Shown one piece after another: positions 45,142 through 57,500 of a DNA stretch of 64,000 nucleotides; position 1 is the stretch's first letter; each line of letters begins with the position of its first letter. The notes beneath the pieces were generated by a model that was given only the letters and a program-made list of their open reading frames with translations, did not search any database and was not told the origin of the DNA. This DNA comes from Crossaster papposus (Eukaryota > Echinodermata > Asteroidea > Velatida > Solasteridae). The translations under genes were made by a program, and so were the position numbers. The stretch spans positions 310,001 to 374,000 of the forward strand of contig JBAIAA010000412.1 of the NCBI GenBank assembly GCA_037893245.1, written 5' to 3'.

Positions 45142-47957
45142 ACAAGTCAAAGGTAAAATGCTCTGAGAGCATAATAAAAGGGCCAACGGGTTTCCAGTTA
45201 AAGTAAAATGCTGTGCGAGCATTCCAGCTAAAGTAAAATGCTGTCTCAGCACTGCACTCTTGTCAAAAAGGAAGTGGACAAGAGAATGCCAACGGGTTTT
45301 ACCTCTTACCCCCCCAACAAGCGCAGACCGAGCGAAAGGTCAGCAGGTGTGGGCCACTAGTTCGGTGTGGGCGGGTCGAAACCGTTGCCCTCCCACCTCG
45401 CCCCCTCCTCCCATAGCAGCATGGACTCACAATCGGGTAGTCTAAAGCACCGACTCAATGAGCCAATGAGAGAGAGACACACGCATTGGAGGGGAAAGCG
45501 CTGCACTCTCTGCGAGAGAGAGAAGGCCGCAACACAAGAGAGTGGGAAGGCGATCACCGGCTATCTAACGCAGTCGGTGGTCACGTAGCTGAATAACTGG
45601 CACGAAATGGACGGCGCGTAAACAATAACTCGTGCTCGCGCGATAGGGCGGATGAGCACGAGCTTATAAATAAGCTTATAATGGGCTTATTAACGGATAA
45701 TCTCGACGCGCGCTGTGGGCCCACGGTGAAGTTCACTTCTTACCCGCTCTGTGCGCGCTGTGTATCAAGTAGTAAGTATGCTGCTGTTGGCGCTCACAGT
45801 TCCGTGCACAAGTTGTTGAGTATTGAAGCAAGGTGACATCTTTTTTTTTTGAATCCGGCACACGTGTCGGATGAATTAGAGAAAGCGTGCGTTCGCTGTG
45901 TATTTGCGAGCGTTTGTGAGACAAATGCGCGCAAGGCACAGCTACGTACGGTGGTCTAAAGGCGGAGAAAGAAGGCGGTGCTAAGTAGAATTGTCATTGT
46001 CAACGGACGTGATGACCTGTTGCAGTGTATGAAGTGCAACCCTATGCAGGCACAGGCGCTCATGCATTAGGTGTAGCTGACAGATGCTGAAAGTACGCCG
46101 GCGCAGATGTGCATGCAAAGCGGAGCGAAGGCTGTCAAGTGTCTTGGGCTAGCTGGAGGGTGTAGGTTAGAATTATGGGCGTAGCTAGTATGCGCCAGAG
46201 TAGAAGAGCATGCATAGCGGCACCTAGGACCTCTCAGACAGTGTCGTCAGTGCAGGAGAGCGCGCAGCGTATATCGAACATTGGTGATAGTACTCTTTAT
46301 AGCAACGCAAAACCAAAATTGAACTCCATCCAAGCCGTAATGGCTATCTTACGATGACCCACCAGCATTAGTGTGTGCAAATAAATGCAGTGATTACGGT
46401 ACGGTGCTAACCAGTTAACATCTACTGCTCGGTGGGAGGGCAACGGTTTCGACCCGCCCACACCGAACTAGTGGCCCACACCTGCTGACCTTTCGCTCGG
46501 TCTGCGCTTGTTGGGGGGGTAAGAGGTAAAACCCGTTGGCATTCTCTTGTCCACTTCCTTTTTGACGAGAGTGCAGTGCTGAGACAGCATTTTACTTTAG
46601 CTGGAATGCTCGCACAGCATTTTACTTTAACTGGAAACCCGTTGGCCCTTTTATTATGCTCTCAGAGCATTTTACCTTTGACTTGTCCACTTCCTTTTAT
46701 TTAGTAGCTTGTGTTTGAACAGTAAGAAGTTTTTCGCGCGCCGACAGAATGCAGTCACCGTCCGCCGCCATGGCAACAAGCTCACGCAAGCGCGCTTCGA
46801 GCGCGTCACGGTTGTCGGCGCGACTGTCGTGAGCGGCAAACTCGGCGTCGACAGCGGCCGACTGCAACTGCCGCAGACGCTCGCGCTGCTCTTTGCGCTT
46901 CGGTTGCGCCCGCTTTTGCCAGCAGCGCTTTTGCGCCCGTTTGCGCCCACCACTGCGCATCCTCTTTGAAGAGGAGCTCGATGATGGTGGCCGGCGACGG
47001 CGGCAGCAGCGCTTTGACGCCCGTGTGCGCCCACCACTGCGCATCCTCTTTGAAGAGGCGGGCGATACGCCGCTTGTGCATTTTCTCGTATGCCGCGTAG
47101 AGGCGCGCGCAAATGTACTCGGAGGGTAGACTTGACCCAAGTCGGACTTACCATGGAGTTAAGACTACCAATTTGCTTTCGTCAATCCGGCCGAATAGTT
47201 ATGTGCTTTGTTGGCCTTAGAAAAAAGGCGCCGTCATCTGGTTGTCGTTCCGCTATCGGCCATCAACGCGATGTCATCATGTCAGTGCAGTAAATCCGAC
47301 TTGACGGATCGGCCAATCAAACCCCCCGCGGTGATATGTAGTTATTCATAAATTATTTGCATACGCATCACATGGTTATGCGATGTATGCCAAATAAGTC
47401 CGCCAATCGGTACGGACTCGCTAGACCGCTAACGGACTATGGAGGAATGGTAGGCAGTACTGTCACTAGATGCTTTTTTCAAATTAAATAACTGCGTCCA
47501 TACTTCGTTTATTTAGTTAGAGTATGGTATAGTGCAAACTTAACGGCCGGACAATGTACACGATAGCAAGACTATTAAACCGTTTGTACATTTACACATA
47601 ATGTACACTATGCACATGTGTATGTACATTGTACATCACAATGTCCACGTATGTCCGTCACACAACTGGGTCAAAGTTCATATTATTACAGATATATGCT
47701 AATTCACATTGTTTGTCATTGTCAGATGGTCAGATTCGTATGACAACCCCCTCTGAGAACTCATGCCCTTGATCTCCTGATCATTTTCGTTATTGGGTTC
47801 TTTTCGATTCCGTGGAGCGATCGCGAGTTATTCCAGTCGGACTGAAGAAAGAATAAAATTAACGCAAAATCGGTGCACTGGCAAAGTAAGGGTGCCGCGG
47901 CGCTGCCACTCCCAGCCGGGCGAACCCGTTGGGTGTGACGCTCCCGCGTCACCCTAG
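45142..47957. mobile_element. 2.8-kb insertion splitting the 133-bp satellite, possibly Helitron-like
   Basis: The satellite is cut between CTCAA and TTAGGGG with no target duplication. The left end is CAAGTCAAAGG. The right end carries a GC-rich hairpin (GTGTGACGC and GCGTCACCC) just before CTAGA. About 270 bp at the left end (45142-45410) is repeated in inverted form inside at 46430-46689. The interior is GC-richer than the surroundings. On the minus strand the insertion point lies between T and T. That, with the end hairpin, resembles Helitron/Helentron elements, but no Rep-helicase is seen. Confidence 0.55.
46697..47150 (-). pseudogene. Frameshifted ORF of unknown function in the 2.8-kb insertion
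   Basis: All three minus-strand frames are partly open. One gives a protein-like stretch at 47110-46900 (ICARLYAAYEKMHKRRIARL, then FKEDAQWWAHTG). A segment FKEDAQWWA.TG.KALL is repeated 29 residues later. From about 46890 another frame looks natural (AEFAAHDSRADNRDALEARL, then ILSAREKL) and stops at 46697-46699, seven bases before the inverted repeat. This suggests one broken gene with at least one frameshift. The family is not recognised. Confidence 0.4.
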
Positions 47958-48488
47958 ATTAGGGGGAAATATACAAATTACTTGCAAAAAAACACACAAA
48001 ACTGTGTACATGTATACCAGTACAGATATAAAAGATAAGGCAAACTTTATGCCTTCAAGGACTATTTTCATACACGCTAGTCAGTTCTCAATTAGGGGGA
48101 AATATACAAATTACTTGCAAAAAAACACACCAAACTTTGTACATGTATACCAGTACAGATATAAAAGATAAGGCAAACTTTATGCCTTCAAGGACTATTT
48201 TCATACACGCTAGTCAGTTCTCAATTAGAGGGAAATATACAAATTACTTGCAAAAAAACACACCAAACTGTGTACATGTATACAGTACAGATATAAAAGA
48301 TAAGGCAAACTTTATGCCTTCAAGGACTATTTTCATACACGCTAGTCAGTTCTCAATTAGGGGGAAATATACAAATTACTTCCAAAAAAAACACACAAAA
48401 CTGTGTACATGTATACCAGTACAGATATAAAAGATAAGGCAAACTTTATGCCTTCAAGGACTATTTTCATACACGCAAGTTGGTTCTC
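47958..48488. repeat. 133-bp satellite, four units
   Basis: Units start near 47960, 48093, 48226 and 48357. Same sequence as 44875-45141. Confidence 0.92.
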
Positions 48489-48553
48489 ATAAACTTTGCA
48501 AGATACCACCCTCTGCTCAGCAGGATACACACATGGAAGTTTCTGAAGTGGCT

Positions 48554-48925
48554 TTACAAAACACAGTGGTTTGGTAAAAAACAAACATATGAATGTCTGG
48601 GAAGTTCCACCACAACACAGTTACAAGTTAAAAAGTGAGCAGAAGCAACCTCTAACATGTTCCGAGTACCTGTCCATTGTTTAATATGCTTAACTGATGC
48701 ACCTGATTGTGGATCTTTAAACTCATTGGCATCAACCAACAACATTTTCTTGTACAGTATGAGGCATTGTCCATCATGCATAAGAATGCGGTGTAATTCA
48801 CCCGGTGTACCGTCACCTAAACAAAAGTATTTGTTACTTCGAACAGTTGTTCTGGTGTAGTGTACTGTCTGAAATGTACACCCATTTGTTCTTAGTCTAT
48901 GGTAGGAGTTTACATTTCTGTTAAC
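48554..48925 (-). pseudogene. ORF fragment, probably transposon-derived
   Basis: An open stretch of about 120 codons reads SYHRLRTNGCTFQTVHYTRT, then LGDGTPGELHRILMHDG and later SGASVKHIKQW, and stops at 48554-48556. It has no start and no visible splice context. It ends against the AATCCTC repeat on one side and the satellite on the other. The composition is that of a real protein. I think it is the C-terminal part of a large DNA-transposon protein but cannot name it. Confidence 0.45.
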
Positions 48926-48934
48926 TGGCCATTC

Positions 48935-49125
48935 AGCCTCATTCCTCCAAAATCCTCATTTTTTGAAAACCCCATTCAGTCTCAATCCTCAAAAATCCTC
49001 CACACTTGAAACAACATTGTGCCTCAATCCTCAAAAATCCTCATTTTTTTAAAACCCCCATACAGCCTCAATCCTCAAAAATTCTCTAAAACTGCAATGA
49101 GGATTTTGGAGGATTGAGGAGCGAC
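48935..49125. repeat. AATCCTC-rich degenerate repeat
   Basis: Same repeat type as 43470-43690. Confidence 0.7.
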
Positions 49126-49129
49126 ATCC

Positions 49130-50169
49130 ATATGGAAACGTTGTCTCATCCGCTCCGTGCGGCCTGCGTACATAGGGAAAATCAGCATTTTTATAAAAAA
49201 GTGCTTTCATTGCTAGCATTGGGCCGCCCGGGAGTCACTAGAACAACTATTCATCAAATCTAAAACCTAAAAATAATACCAGTCAGTTTCTCAGTTTCGT
49301 CGGAAAAAACATAGTAAGTCTGCAAGATGTCCTGTTTTTTACGTGGGAGAGTTGGCAAAACAGCGAGTTTCTTTGTACATGACCCGCTTTCGCAAGCCCT
49401 CACTCGTTTCATCGTGACCAGGCTGCTTTGGGCCTAGCGGTTTATGAATATGCTGATTGTTAGCTTTCTTGTGATATAAAACTTATTTTGATTGGTTAAA
49501 TAAGTTCGTCGGAACAAAGGCTTTAAAGAGCATTGACTATTAACAGCTAGCGTCTGAAATGACCTTTCATCTAAAGGTCCCGGATGCGCTAGTACGCGAA
49601 GCATCATTTGTGACGCTATCACTTGCCACTCATATTCTTTCATCGTCAAATGCTACAATTCTACGATATTTAGTATAAATGTTATTTATTAGTAAAATGT
49701 AAGACTATGTTTTAAGCTATCTCTTAAGTTTTGGGTTGAATTTAAAGTGAACTTTTACAAATAAAACCATTTTTTTCTGGTTTTTACTGGATTATACCAT
49801 AAAAGCTGTAGGGGTGGATTCTCTCGCCACGCCGCGCCGAGTTTCACACACTAGCCTTCGGATACATTAACTATGTAGTTTCGAGTAGCAATTGTTTTCA
49901 ATTTAATTTATGTTTTCCTATGGTATTGATGTAATAATCGGAAAAGTAAGTCGTTCAAATACCTTACAGTGGAACTACACTACACGATTTGTTACCATTA
50001 TATTATTTGGTGCTACTGTTTATTTACCCATTTATACAATGGAACTGCCCTACAGTAACGGTCAGTGGCGCGTGACCTTGTGCACGCCTCGGTCCTGTGG
50101 ATCTCACAGAGCGCTCATGTGGTCAAATTCTTTTATGAGACAAATCCGGGAAAACGTTTCCATATGTGA
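49130..50169. other. No gene recognised
   Basis: Frames at 49434-49649 (minus) and 49910-50260 (plus) are isolated. The second runs into repeated DNA shared with 40738-41367, so I do not call either a gene. Confidence 0.4.
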
Positions 50170-50825
50170 CTCAGTTCTGACTGAAAGCACCAATATAACC
50201 TTTAATATGGCAAAACAAACATTTAAAATGAGGTGCATTTTTGAGGATTGCATACAATAAATTACACTGCATGGCCAATTTACAAGGGCTCCACAGCAAG
50301 CATTAATAAAGCAATAGTGGCATATTTAACTGAATAATTTGAATCTCGTCAACAAAGAAGAATTGGCAGCACTGCAAGTAAGTCACATAAAGCCCAAGTC
50401 TTACTAGGACCTGCGATTCTCCGCGACCAGTTCAGTCGTGCGACTTGGGCCGGTAGTGGATATTTCCTGCGATTTGAGCCTAGCAGTCGCATTGTCTGAC
50501 CAGTCGTGCGACCTCACCACTACTCAAGAATACGTACGAGTGGTAAGGTACAGTCGCACGACTGGCTACGACCAACCGTGCGACCGATGCAGGACAACTC
50601 ACGACTATTCAAACAACTTGTTGTAGAGTCGCACGACTAGTCTTGCTAAGTTGTGCAACTAGTTGTGCAATCGGGTCTACTCGCACGACAAGAAGTGCTA
50701 GTAGTCATGCGACTACTAGTCGTGCGACTGTCGTACGACAGGAGAATCCTACGATCAGCCACGACAATGAAGAACCACCCAAGACTTGTCCCACGACCGT
50801 CCCACGACAAATGAAGACTAGGATG
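50170..50825. repeat. Dispersed repeat rich in GTCGTGCGAC, copy 2
   Basis: Aligns with 40738-41367. It continues into the 10-bp array. Confidence 0.8.
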
Positions 50826-50955
50826 CGACAAGAAGCGACTACTTCAGTCGCAACCAGGTTTTTGAACAAGATCAAAAACCTCTCGGCGACTGATTTCGGT
50901 CGTGCGAATATCCAAGACTGCCAACGACCACCCAAGACTTGTGGCACGACTTTTC

Positions 50956-51440
50956 TGCGATGGCCTGCGATGGCCTGCGATGGCCTGCGATGGCCTGCGA
51001 TGGCCTGCGATGGCCTGCGATGGCCTGCGATGGCCTGCGATGGCCTGCGATGGCCTGCGATGGCCTGCGATGGCCTGCGATGGCCTGCGATGGCCTGCGA
51101 TGGCCTGCGATGGCCTGCGATGGCCTGCGATGGCCTGCGATGGCCTGCGATGGCCTGCGATGGCCTGCGATGGCCTGCGATGGCCTGCGATGGCCTGCGA
51201 TGGCCTGCGATGGCCTGCGATGGCCTGCGATGGCCTGCGATGGCCTGCGATGGCCTGCGATGGCCTGCGATGGCCTGCGATGGCCTGCGATGGCCTGCGA
51301 TGGCCTGCGATGGCCTGCGATGGCCTGCGATGGCCTGCGATGGCCTGCGATGGCCTGCGATGGCCCGCGATGGCCTGCGATGGCCTGCGATGGCCCGCGA
51401 TGGCCTGCAATTGCCCGCAATTGCCCGCAATTGCCTGCTA
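50956..51440. repeat. 10-bp tandem array (TGCGATGGCC), about 48 units
   Basis: The unit is nearly perfect until 51360, then decays to CGCAATTGCC. No stop codon arises in any frame of this unit, so all six frames are open for about 480 bp and produce meaningless 180-270-codon frames (peptide DGLRWPAMAC and its shifts). Confidence 0.97.
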
Positions 51441-51519
51441 TTTCCAGTCGCTGCCTAGTCGTAAGTTGTCGTATCTTCTAGTTTGACTTGAACTCCACCA
51501 TCTCTACCAGAATACTTAC

Positions 51520-54500
51520 ATAGATTGTGACCCTGTCGAGCCAGCCGAGCTATGCCGTGTCGACCCGTCCACTGAACACCTTCCTTCACCCTTCTCCGGC
51601 CCATGTCTGCGATTCAGAGACCTGCGGGAATCGTCTCCCGACATCGTCAACGCAAGGAGTGACCTGTCTAGTCTGAGGTCGTTGACAAGAATGTCCGAGT
51701 TACAGTCACTTGAGGACGCTGTTACATCAGTCTGAATTAAATCAAAGAAATAGTGATGATTCCTAATTGAGCCATTCTGTAAATTTAGGATACCTTTTTT
51801 CCTATCCGTGTTACATCTGACACCTCCAAGATTATATTTTTATATTTCTAAAGATCTTTCTAAAAATCTAGAAATTATGGCAAAATAATCCTGGTGCAAA
51901 CTGGTTAAAGGTAGTATACACCATTTGCAGATATCGAAAATATTTACTACCGAATTATTAGGAAATATCTTGCTCATTTGAAAGTAAATAATGATTCTAG
52001 GCATCTAGCAAAATTATTGCGCTAGATACCCTGTAATTATTCCGAAAAATTGAATTTTATAATAAAATTTTGTATTATAAAATTTTAACATAAGAACAAC
52101 TGCTCGACGCCGGTTGAAAAAAAACGCATTTTTTTGTGCTTTTCTCGGCCTCCATGATTGTAAAACTTTGGACAGCTCAGTTAAACGATGTTTACTATAA
52201 AATACAACCCCCCAAATCTATTTATTCATGATAATTCAAGCAATTACCAATGGTGTATCCTACCTTTAAGAGATGACTTTCACAGTTTTAAAAGTTTTAA
52301 AAGCATACTCTATTAGGACCAAATTTATCAAAAGCCATTTTTTTGTTTAAGTATTGCGGTTGAGGATTTGATACATACATTGACCACATCTGCTAAGCTG
52401 GGGCCCCGCAGCATATCCAGAAACTTGGCGTTCTTGCCTAAAATCCTGAAGGACGAAACCAGAAAGAAGAATTAGTACAACTGAGTAACTTTTGAGATTT
52501 TAACAGCACCACTATTAGGCAGGGACGAAGTTGAGTCCCCCACAAGGCCATCACAAGTCTTCCAATTCATATCAAAAGCTATTCAAATGAGCTTTGACCC
52601 AAGCACGAGTCCAGTCACGAGTCCAGTCACGAGTCCAGTCACGAGTCCAGTCACGAGTCCAGTCACGAGTCCAGTCACGAGTCCAGTCACGAGTCCAGTC
52701 ACGAGTCCAGTCACGAGTCCAGTCACGAGTCCAGTCACGATTCCAGTCACGAGTCCTTTCACGAGTCCTTTCACGAGTCCTTTCACGAGTCCTTTCACGA
52801 GTCCTTTCACAAGTCCTTTCACAAGTCCTTTCACAAGTCCTTTTACAAGTCCTTTCACAAGTCCTTTCGCAAGTCCTTTCGCAAGTCCTTTCGCAAGTCC
52901 TGTCACAAGTCCTGTCACAAGTCCAGCCACAAGTCCAGCCACAAGTCCAGCCACAAGTCCAGCCACAAGTCCAGCCACAAGTCCAGCCACAAGTCCAGCC
53001 ACAAGTCCAGCCACAAGTCCAGCCACAAGTCCAGCCACAAGTCCAGCCACAAGTCCAGCCACAAGTCCAGCCACAAGTCCAGACTTGTGAAGGGACTGGT
53101 GAAGGGACTGGTGAAGGGACTGGTGAAGTGACTGGTGAAGTGACTGGTGAAGTGACTGGTGAAGGGACTTGTGAAGGGACTTGCGAAGTGACTAGCGAAG
53201 TGACTTGCGAAGTGACTTGTGAAGTGACTTGTGAAGTGACTTGTGAAGTGACTTGTGAAGTGACTTGTGAAGTGACTGGTGAAGTGACTTGCGAAGTGAC
53301 TTGTAAAGTGACTTGTGAATGACTTGATTACAACTCAGATTTTTGACCTACTACGAGTGTTTTAGTCGAGACAAAGAACGAGACCAGGTCTCGAGACCAC
53401 CATCACTACCTACTACTTTACCTTTGAACTGGGCTACATTTTTGGCGGTTGTAGCCAATTACCGTTTCGGTTGTTGGTTAAGCATTTCAACAACCTTGAA
53501 TGTATATTTTTATTTTGGCTAAAAAACAATACACCCAAAACACTATATTATAAACAAATGTCATAAAGTTGATTTGGCTTTATAGCATTTTATTATTTCA
53601 TAAAAGTTTCAAAGAATGTACCTAAAATTCGCATATGAGAGGTTTTTTTTACCATTTAAGCCAATCGATTTAAAGGTAGTATACACCATTTGCAGATATC
53701 GAAAAAATTTACTACCGAATTATTAAGAAATATCTTACTTATTTAAAAGTAAATAATGATTGTAGGCATCCAGCAAAATAAGGGCCCTAGATATCCTGTA
53801 ATTGTTCCAAAAAATTGAATTGTATAAACCAAAATTCATTCTCGCCGTCCGGCGAGCGCGAAAAAACAAAGATAACATAAGAATAACTGCTCGACGCCGG
53901 TGGAAAATAAACGCTGTTTTTCATGCTTTTCTCGGCATCCATGAATGTAAAAATTCGGACAGGTCAGTTAAACGATATTTACTATAAAATACAACCCCCC
54001 AAATCCACCCATTCCTGATAATTCAACAAATTACCAATGGTGTATACTACCTTTAGGGAAAGGAATGTAGCCCGTTACCTCTGCGTTGCAGCCTGATGCG
54101 TCAGAGACGTCTCGTACATCTTCTGAATTCGTTTCCTCTCGTAATCCCGCATCCTTGCCTTGAGACGGTACTCCTCCCTCAGTCTGTTTGCCTCAGGGTC
54201 CTCCTTAGGAGGCTCAAGGTCCATGTTGAAGCAGGATAACTGGGGAAACTCCACCTGAAAGTAATGGGCCCTCTTTATTTAGGACTTTAAAAGGTACAGT
54301 TAGACCTGTCTGTTAGCAGCGAGCAAGGCTGGAAATGTCTGTTAGCAGCGAGCAAGGCTGGAAATGTCTGTCAGCAGCGAGCAAGGCTGGAAATGTCTGT
54401 CAGCAGCGAGCAAGGCTGGAAATGTCTGTCAGCAGCGAGCAAGGCTGGATTTGTCTGTCAGCAGCGAGCAAGGCTGGATTTGTCTGTCAGCAGCGAGCAA

Positions 54501-57500
54501 GGCTGGAAATGTCTGTCAGCAGCGAGCAAGGCCGGAAATGCATGAGTGTGCTTCTTGATACCATCGGCCTGAACCCGCCTCAGATCGAGTTTCGTTAAAA
54601 ATAATCCCGCGCCTCGGCTCGGTGAATGTTACAATAATCCCGACGCGAACTAGTTAAGCAAAAGAGACTATTTCTAAGATCTACCTTTCCTAGATGAACC
54701 GTTGGGTCTAGGTCTTGCTCCTTCGAGCTTGGTGAGGTCATCTTACGACCGCTCTTGCCCGCCTTGTCCTCCTGATAATTAAGAAAGTAAAGAAGAACAC
54801 CACTGATTCAAAAACATGAAAAGGTCAAATGACAAACACAAAATGTGACCTGATACATGTACAACAAAACCTGAAACAAGTTAGTTGTCAGTTGTGCATG
54901 TTTATTTGACAACTTGACCTCAAATGACATTTGACCTCAGTATGTGACCCAAGTTTGCTTGACCTCAGTGAGTTAGTCTTGCATACGCACTGTGGACCTC
55001 CGAACAATATAGGTCCACACGATGCGGGAAGAGGTTACGGTTTGTGGACTTGCACACGTCCACAATCCGTTTTTCAGTTTCCGAAAAAGAGCGCTAGAGG
55101 AAAAACGGGTTAGGGTTATATATAGAAAAGATAGAAGGGACAGCTGAGAGGCCCATAATCCAAATTTGAGGGTATATTTGTTTTGGGGAAGCGAGAAAAA
55201 TGAGTATTTAGTCAAAGTTTGTTAACTACACGAAGACAAAGGAATGTCCACATGTAAGGTAAAGCTGTGTGTGTGACCCAAGTTTGCTTGACCTCAGTGT
55301 GTGACCCAAGTTTGCTTGACCTCAGTGTGTGACCCAAGTTTGCTTGACCTCAGTGTGTGACCCAAGTTTGCTTGACCACAGTGTGTGACCCAAGTTTGCT
55401 TGACCTCAGTGTGTGACCCAAGTTTGCTTGACCTCAGTGTGTGACTCAAGTTTGCTTGACCTCAGTGTGTGACCCAAGTTTGCTTGACCTCAGTGTGTGA
55501 CCCAAGTTTGCTTGACCTCAGTGTGTGACCCAAGTTTGCTTGACCTCAGTGTGTGACCCAAGTTTGCTTGACCTCAGTGTGTGACCCAAGTTTGCTTGAC
55601 CTCAGTGTGTGACCCAAGTTTGTGTGACCCAAGTTTGCTTGACCTCAGTGTGTGACCCAAGTTTGCTTGACCTCAGTGTGTGACCCAAGTTTGCTTGACC
55701 TCAGTGTGTGACCCAAGTTTGCTTGACCTCAGTGTGTGACCCAAGTTTGCTTGACCTCAGTATGTGACCCAAGTTTGCTTGCTATTGAACTTCAAGTTTT
55801 CAAATAAGTTTTACATTTTTACAATGACTACGTTTTACAATGACTACGTTTTACAATGACTGTGTTTTGTAATTACTACATACGTATTGATTGCATGGTC
55901 TCCTTCTAAACTTCGTTCAGGCGAGACAGAAACCCAACCTGTTGAATACTGACCTTTTTGAAATGCTGGGTAACCGCCCAGCTGTGGCTGCCGCCTGTCT
56001 TTGTGCCAGGGCGGGAAGGCTCGTTGTCTTCGTAAATCTGGGACAGTTCTCGGGCGAAGGTGTCCGTGGGTTTGTCCTCCTGATTGAGAGAGGCTAATGA
56101 TGACGTCACGCTGTTACACAGGGATGGCTCTGTCGATAAAAGATAATGATGAATCTTGATAAAGCGCATGTTTCCAGCAGACAGATGCTCATTTGCCAGA
56201 ACTCCTCACATATGTACTCCTCGTAGGCACTCCTTGAACTTCCTACCTGTATGTAGATCTTCCTGTGAGCCGACGTGAGCGACGTAGCCCCCAGTCGTTA
56301 TTGCTTCCATGCCTCCAAACAGCAATTGGAGCTTCTCCGGATCCTCAACGTCACTCCAGAAACTTTCCAAGTCTTCAATGGTCTTCATCTTTCCTTCCTT
56401 CGTGAGTTTCTCCTCCAGACAAATGATCTGAGAAACAAGGGGCAAGTCCGATGGATTGTTGAAATTCTTGAGTCTGACTAGATTGACGTGCGAGTCAACT
56501 GGGAAAGAAGGGGGGGCCAAATTTCCAAAATGACATCCGAATGGAGTGGTGTACACTACAAAATTTCAGACTTTTGAAAAGTGCTAGAATTATCTCCGAT
56601 ATCTGTATGGAACTTGGCATCTTATACCTGATGGAGCTTGGTCTTGGGAAGGTTTTCTAGGAAGGTGTTGTCATGATTCAGGAAAGACCTCTCATGTCGT
56701 TTCTTCACTTTGTGAGCCTCCCTCTTCTATAAAATTAACACACAACAAAACAGAAGAATTACCATGTAAACAGAGTCCTTTGCAACTGTTGATTAATTCA
56801 TTCTCACTTTATTCCTACCTGTTGGAGTTCCTTCCTACTGATCCTGTGGTTCAGCTGGTCTGTCCTCCTCTGAAGCTCTTCTCTGGTTCTCCCCAGCTTA
56901 TCTTGTCCTTTGCTAGTTTTTACTCACTGTCAGTCTCACTTAAGTCTTTGTTGGAGTTCCTGCAAGAGGATCCTATGGTTCAGCTGGTCCTCTTCGCTGG
57001 TCCTCCAGCCTCGTCCTTTCTAGTTTTTACTTACTCTCTTTACTTACTTCCTTCAAGAGGATTCTACAGTTTAGCTGGTCCGTCCACTGAATCTCTCTCC
57101 TCTGCTCCTCTAGCTTGTCTCGTCCTTTGCCAGTTTTTACTCACTCTCATCAGTCTCACTTACCTGTTGAAGTTCCTTCAAGAAGATCCTACGGTTCAGC
57201 TGGTCCGTCCTCTAAAATCTCTCTCTCTCTGGTCCTCTAGCTTGTCTCGTCCTTTGCCAGTTTTTACTCACCCCCAGTCTCACTTTAAGTCTTACCTGTT
57301 GGAGTTCCTTCAAGAATATCCTGCGGTTTAGCTGGTCTGTCCTCCTCCTAATTTCTCTCCTCTGCTCCTCCAGCTTGTCTCGTCCTTTGCCAGTTTTTAC
57401 TCACTCTCAGTCTCACTTTAAGTCTTACCTGTTGGAGTTCCTTCATCAGGATCCTACGGTTAGGCAGGTCCATCCTCTGAATCTCTCTCCTCTAGTTTTC

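Noticed and set aside
44875..48488. CRISPR-like array of regular repeats
   Set aside because: Units are contiguous 133-bp satellite copies without variable spacers, in an animal genome.
50643..51486. Long frames of 180-271 codons in several frames
   Set aside because: Produced by the stop-free 10-bp repeat.
51509..51736. Plus-strand coding exon ending in a stop, opposite exon 10
   Set aside because: The plus frame is open, but the minus strand has a better acceptor and donor (GTAAGT) and the phase expected from exon 9, so the plus frame is taken as chance.
52583..53322. Frames reading GLVAGLVAGLV, SPVTSPVTSP and QSRVQSRV
   Set aside because: Products of a 12-bp repeat; no start context or conserved domain.
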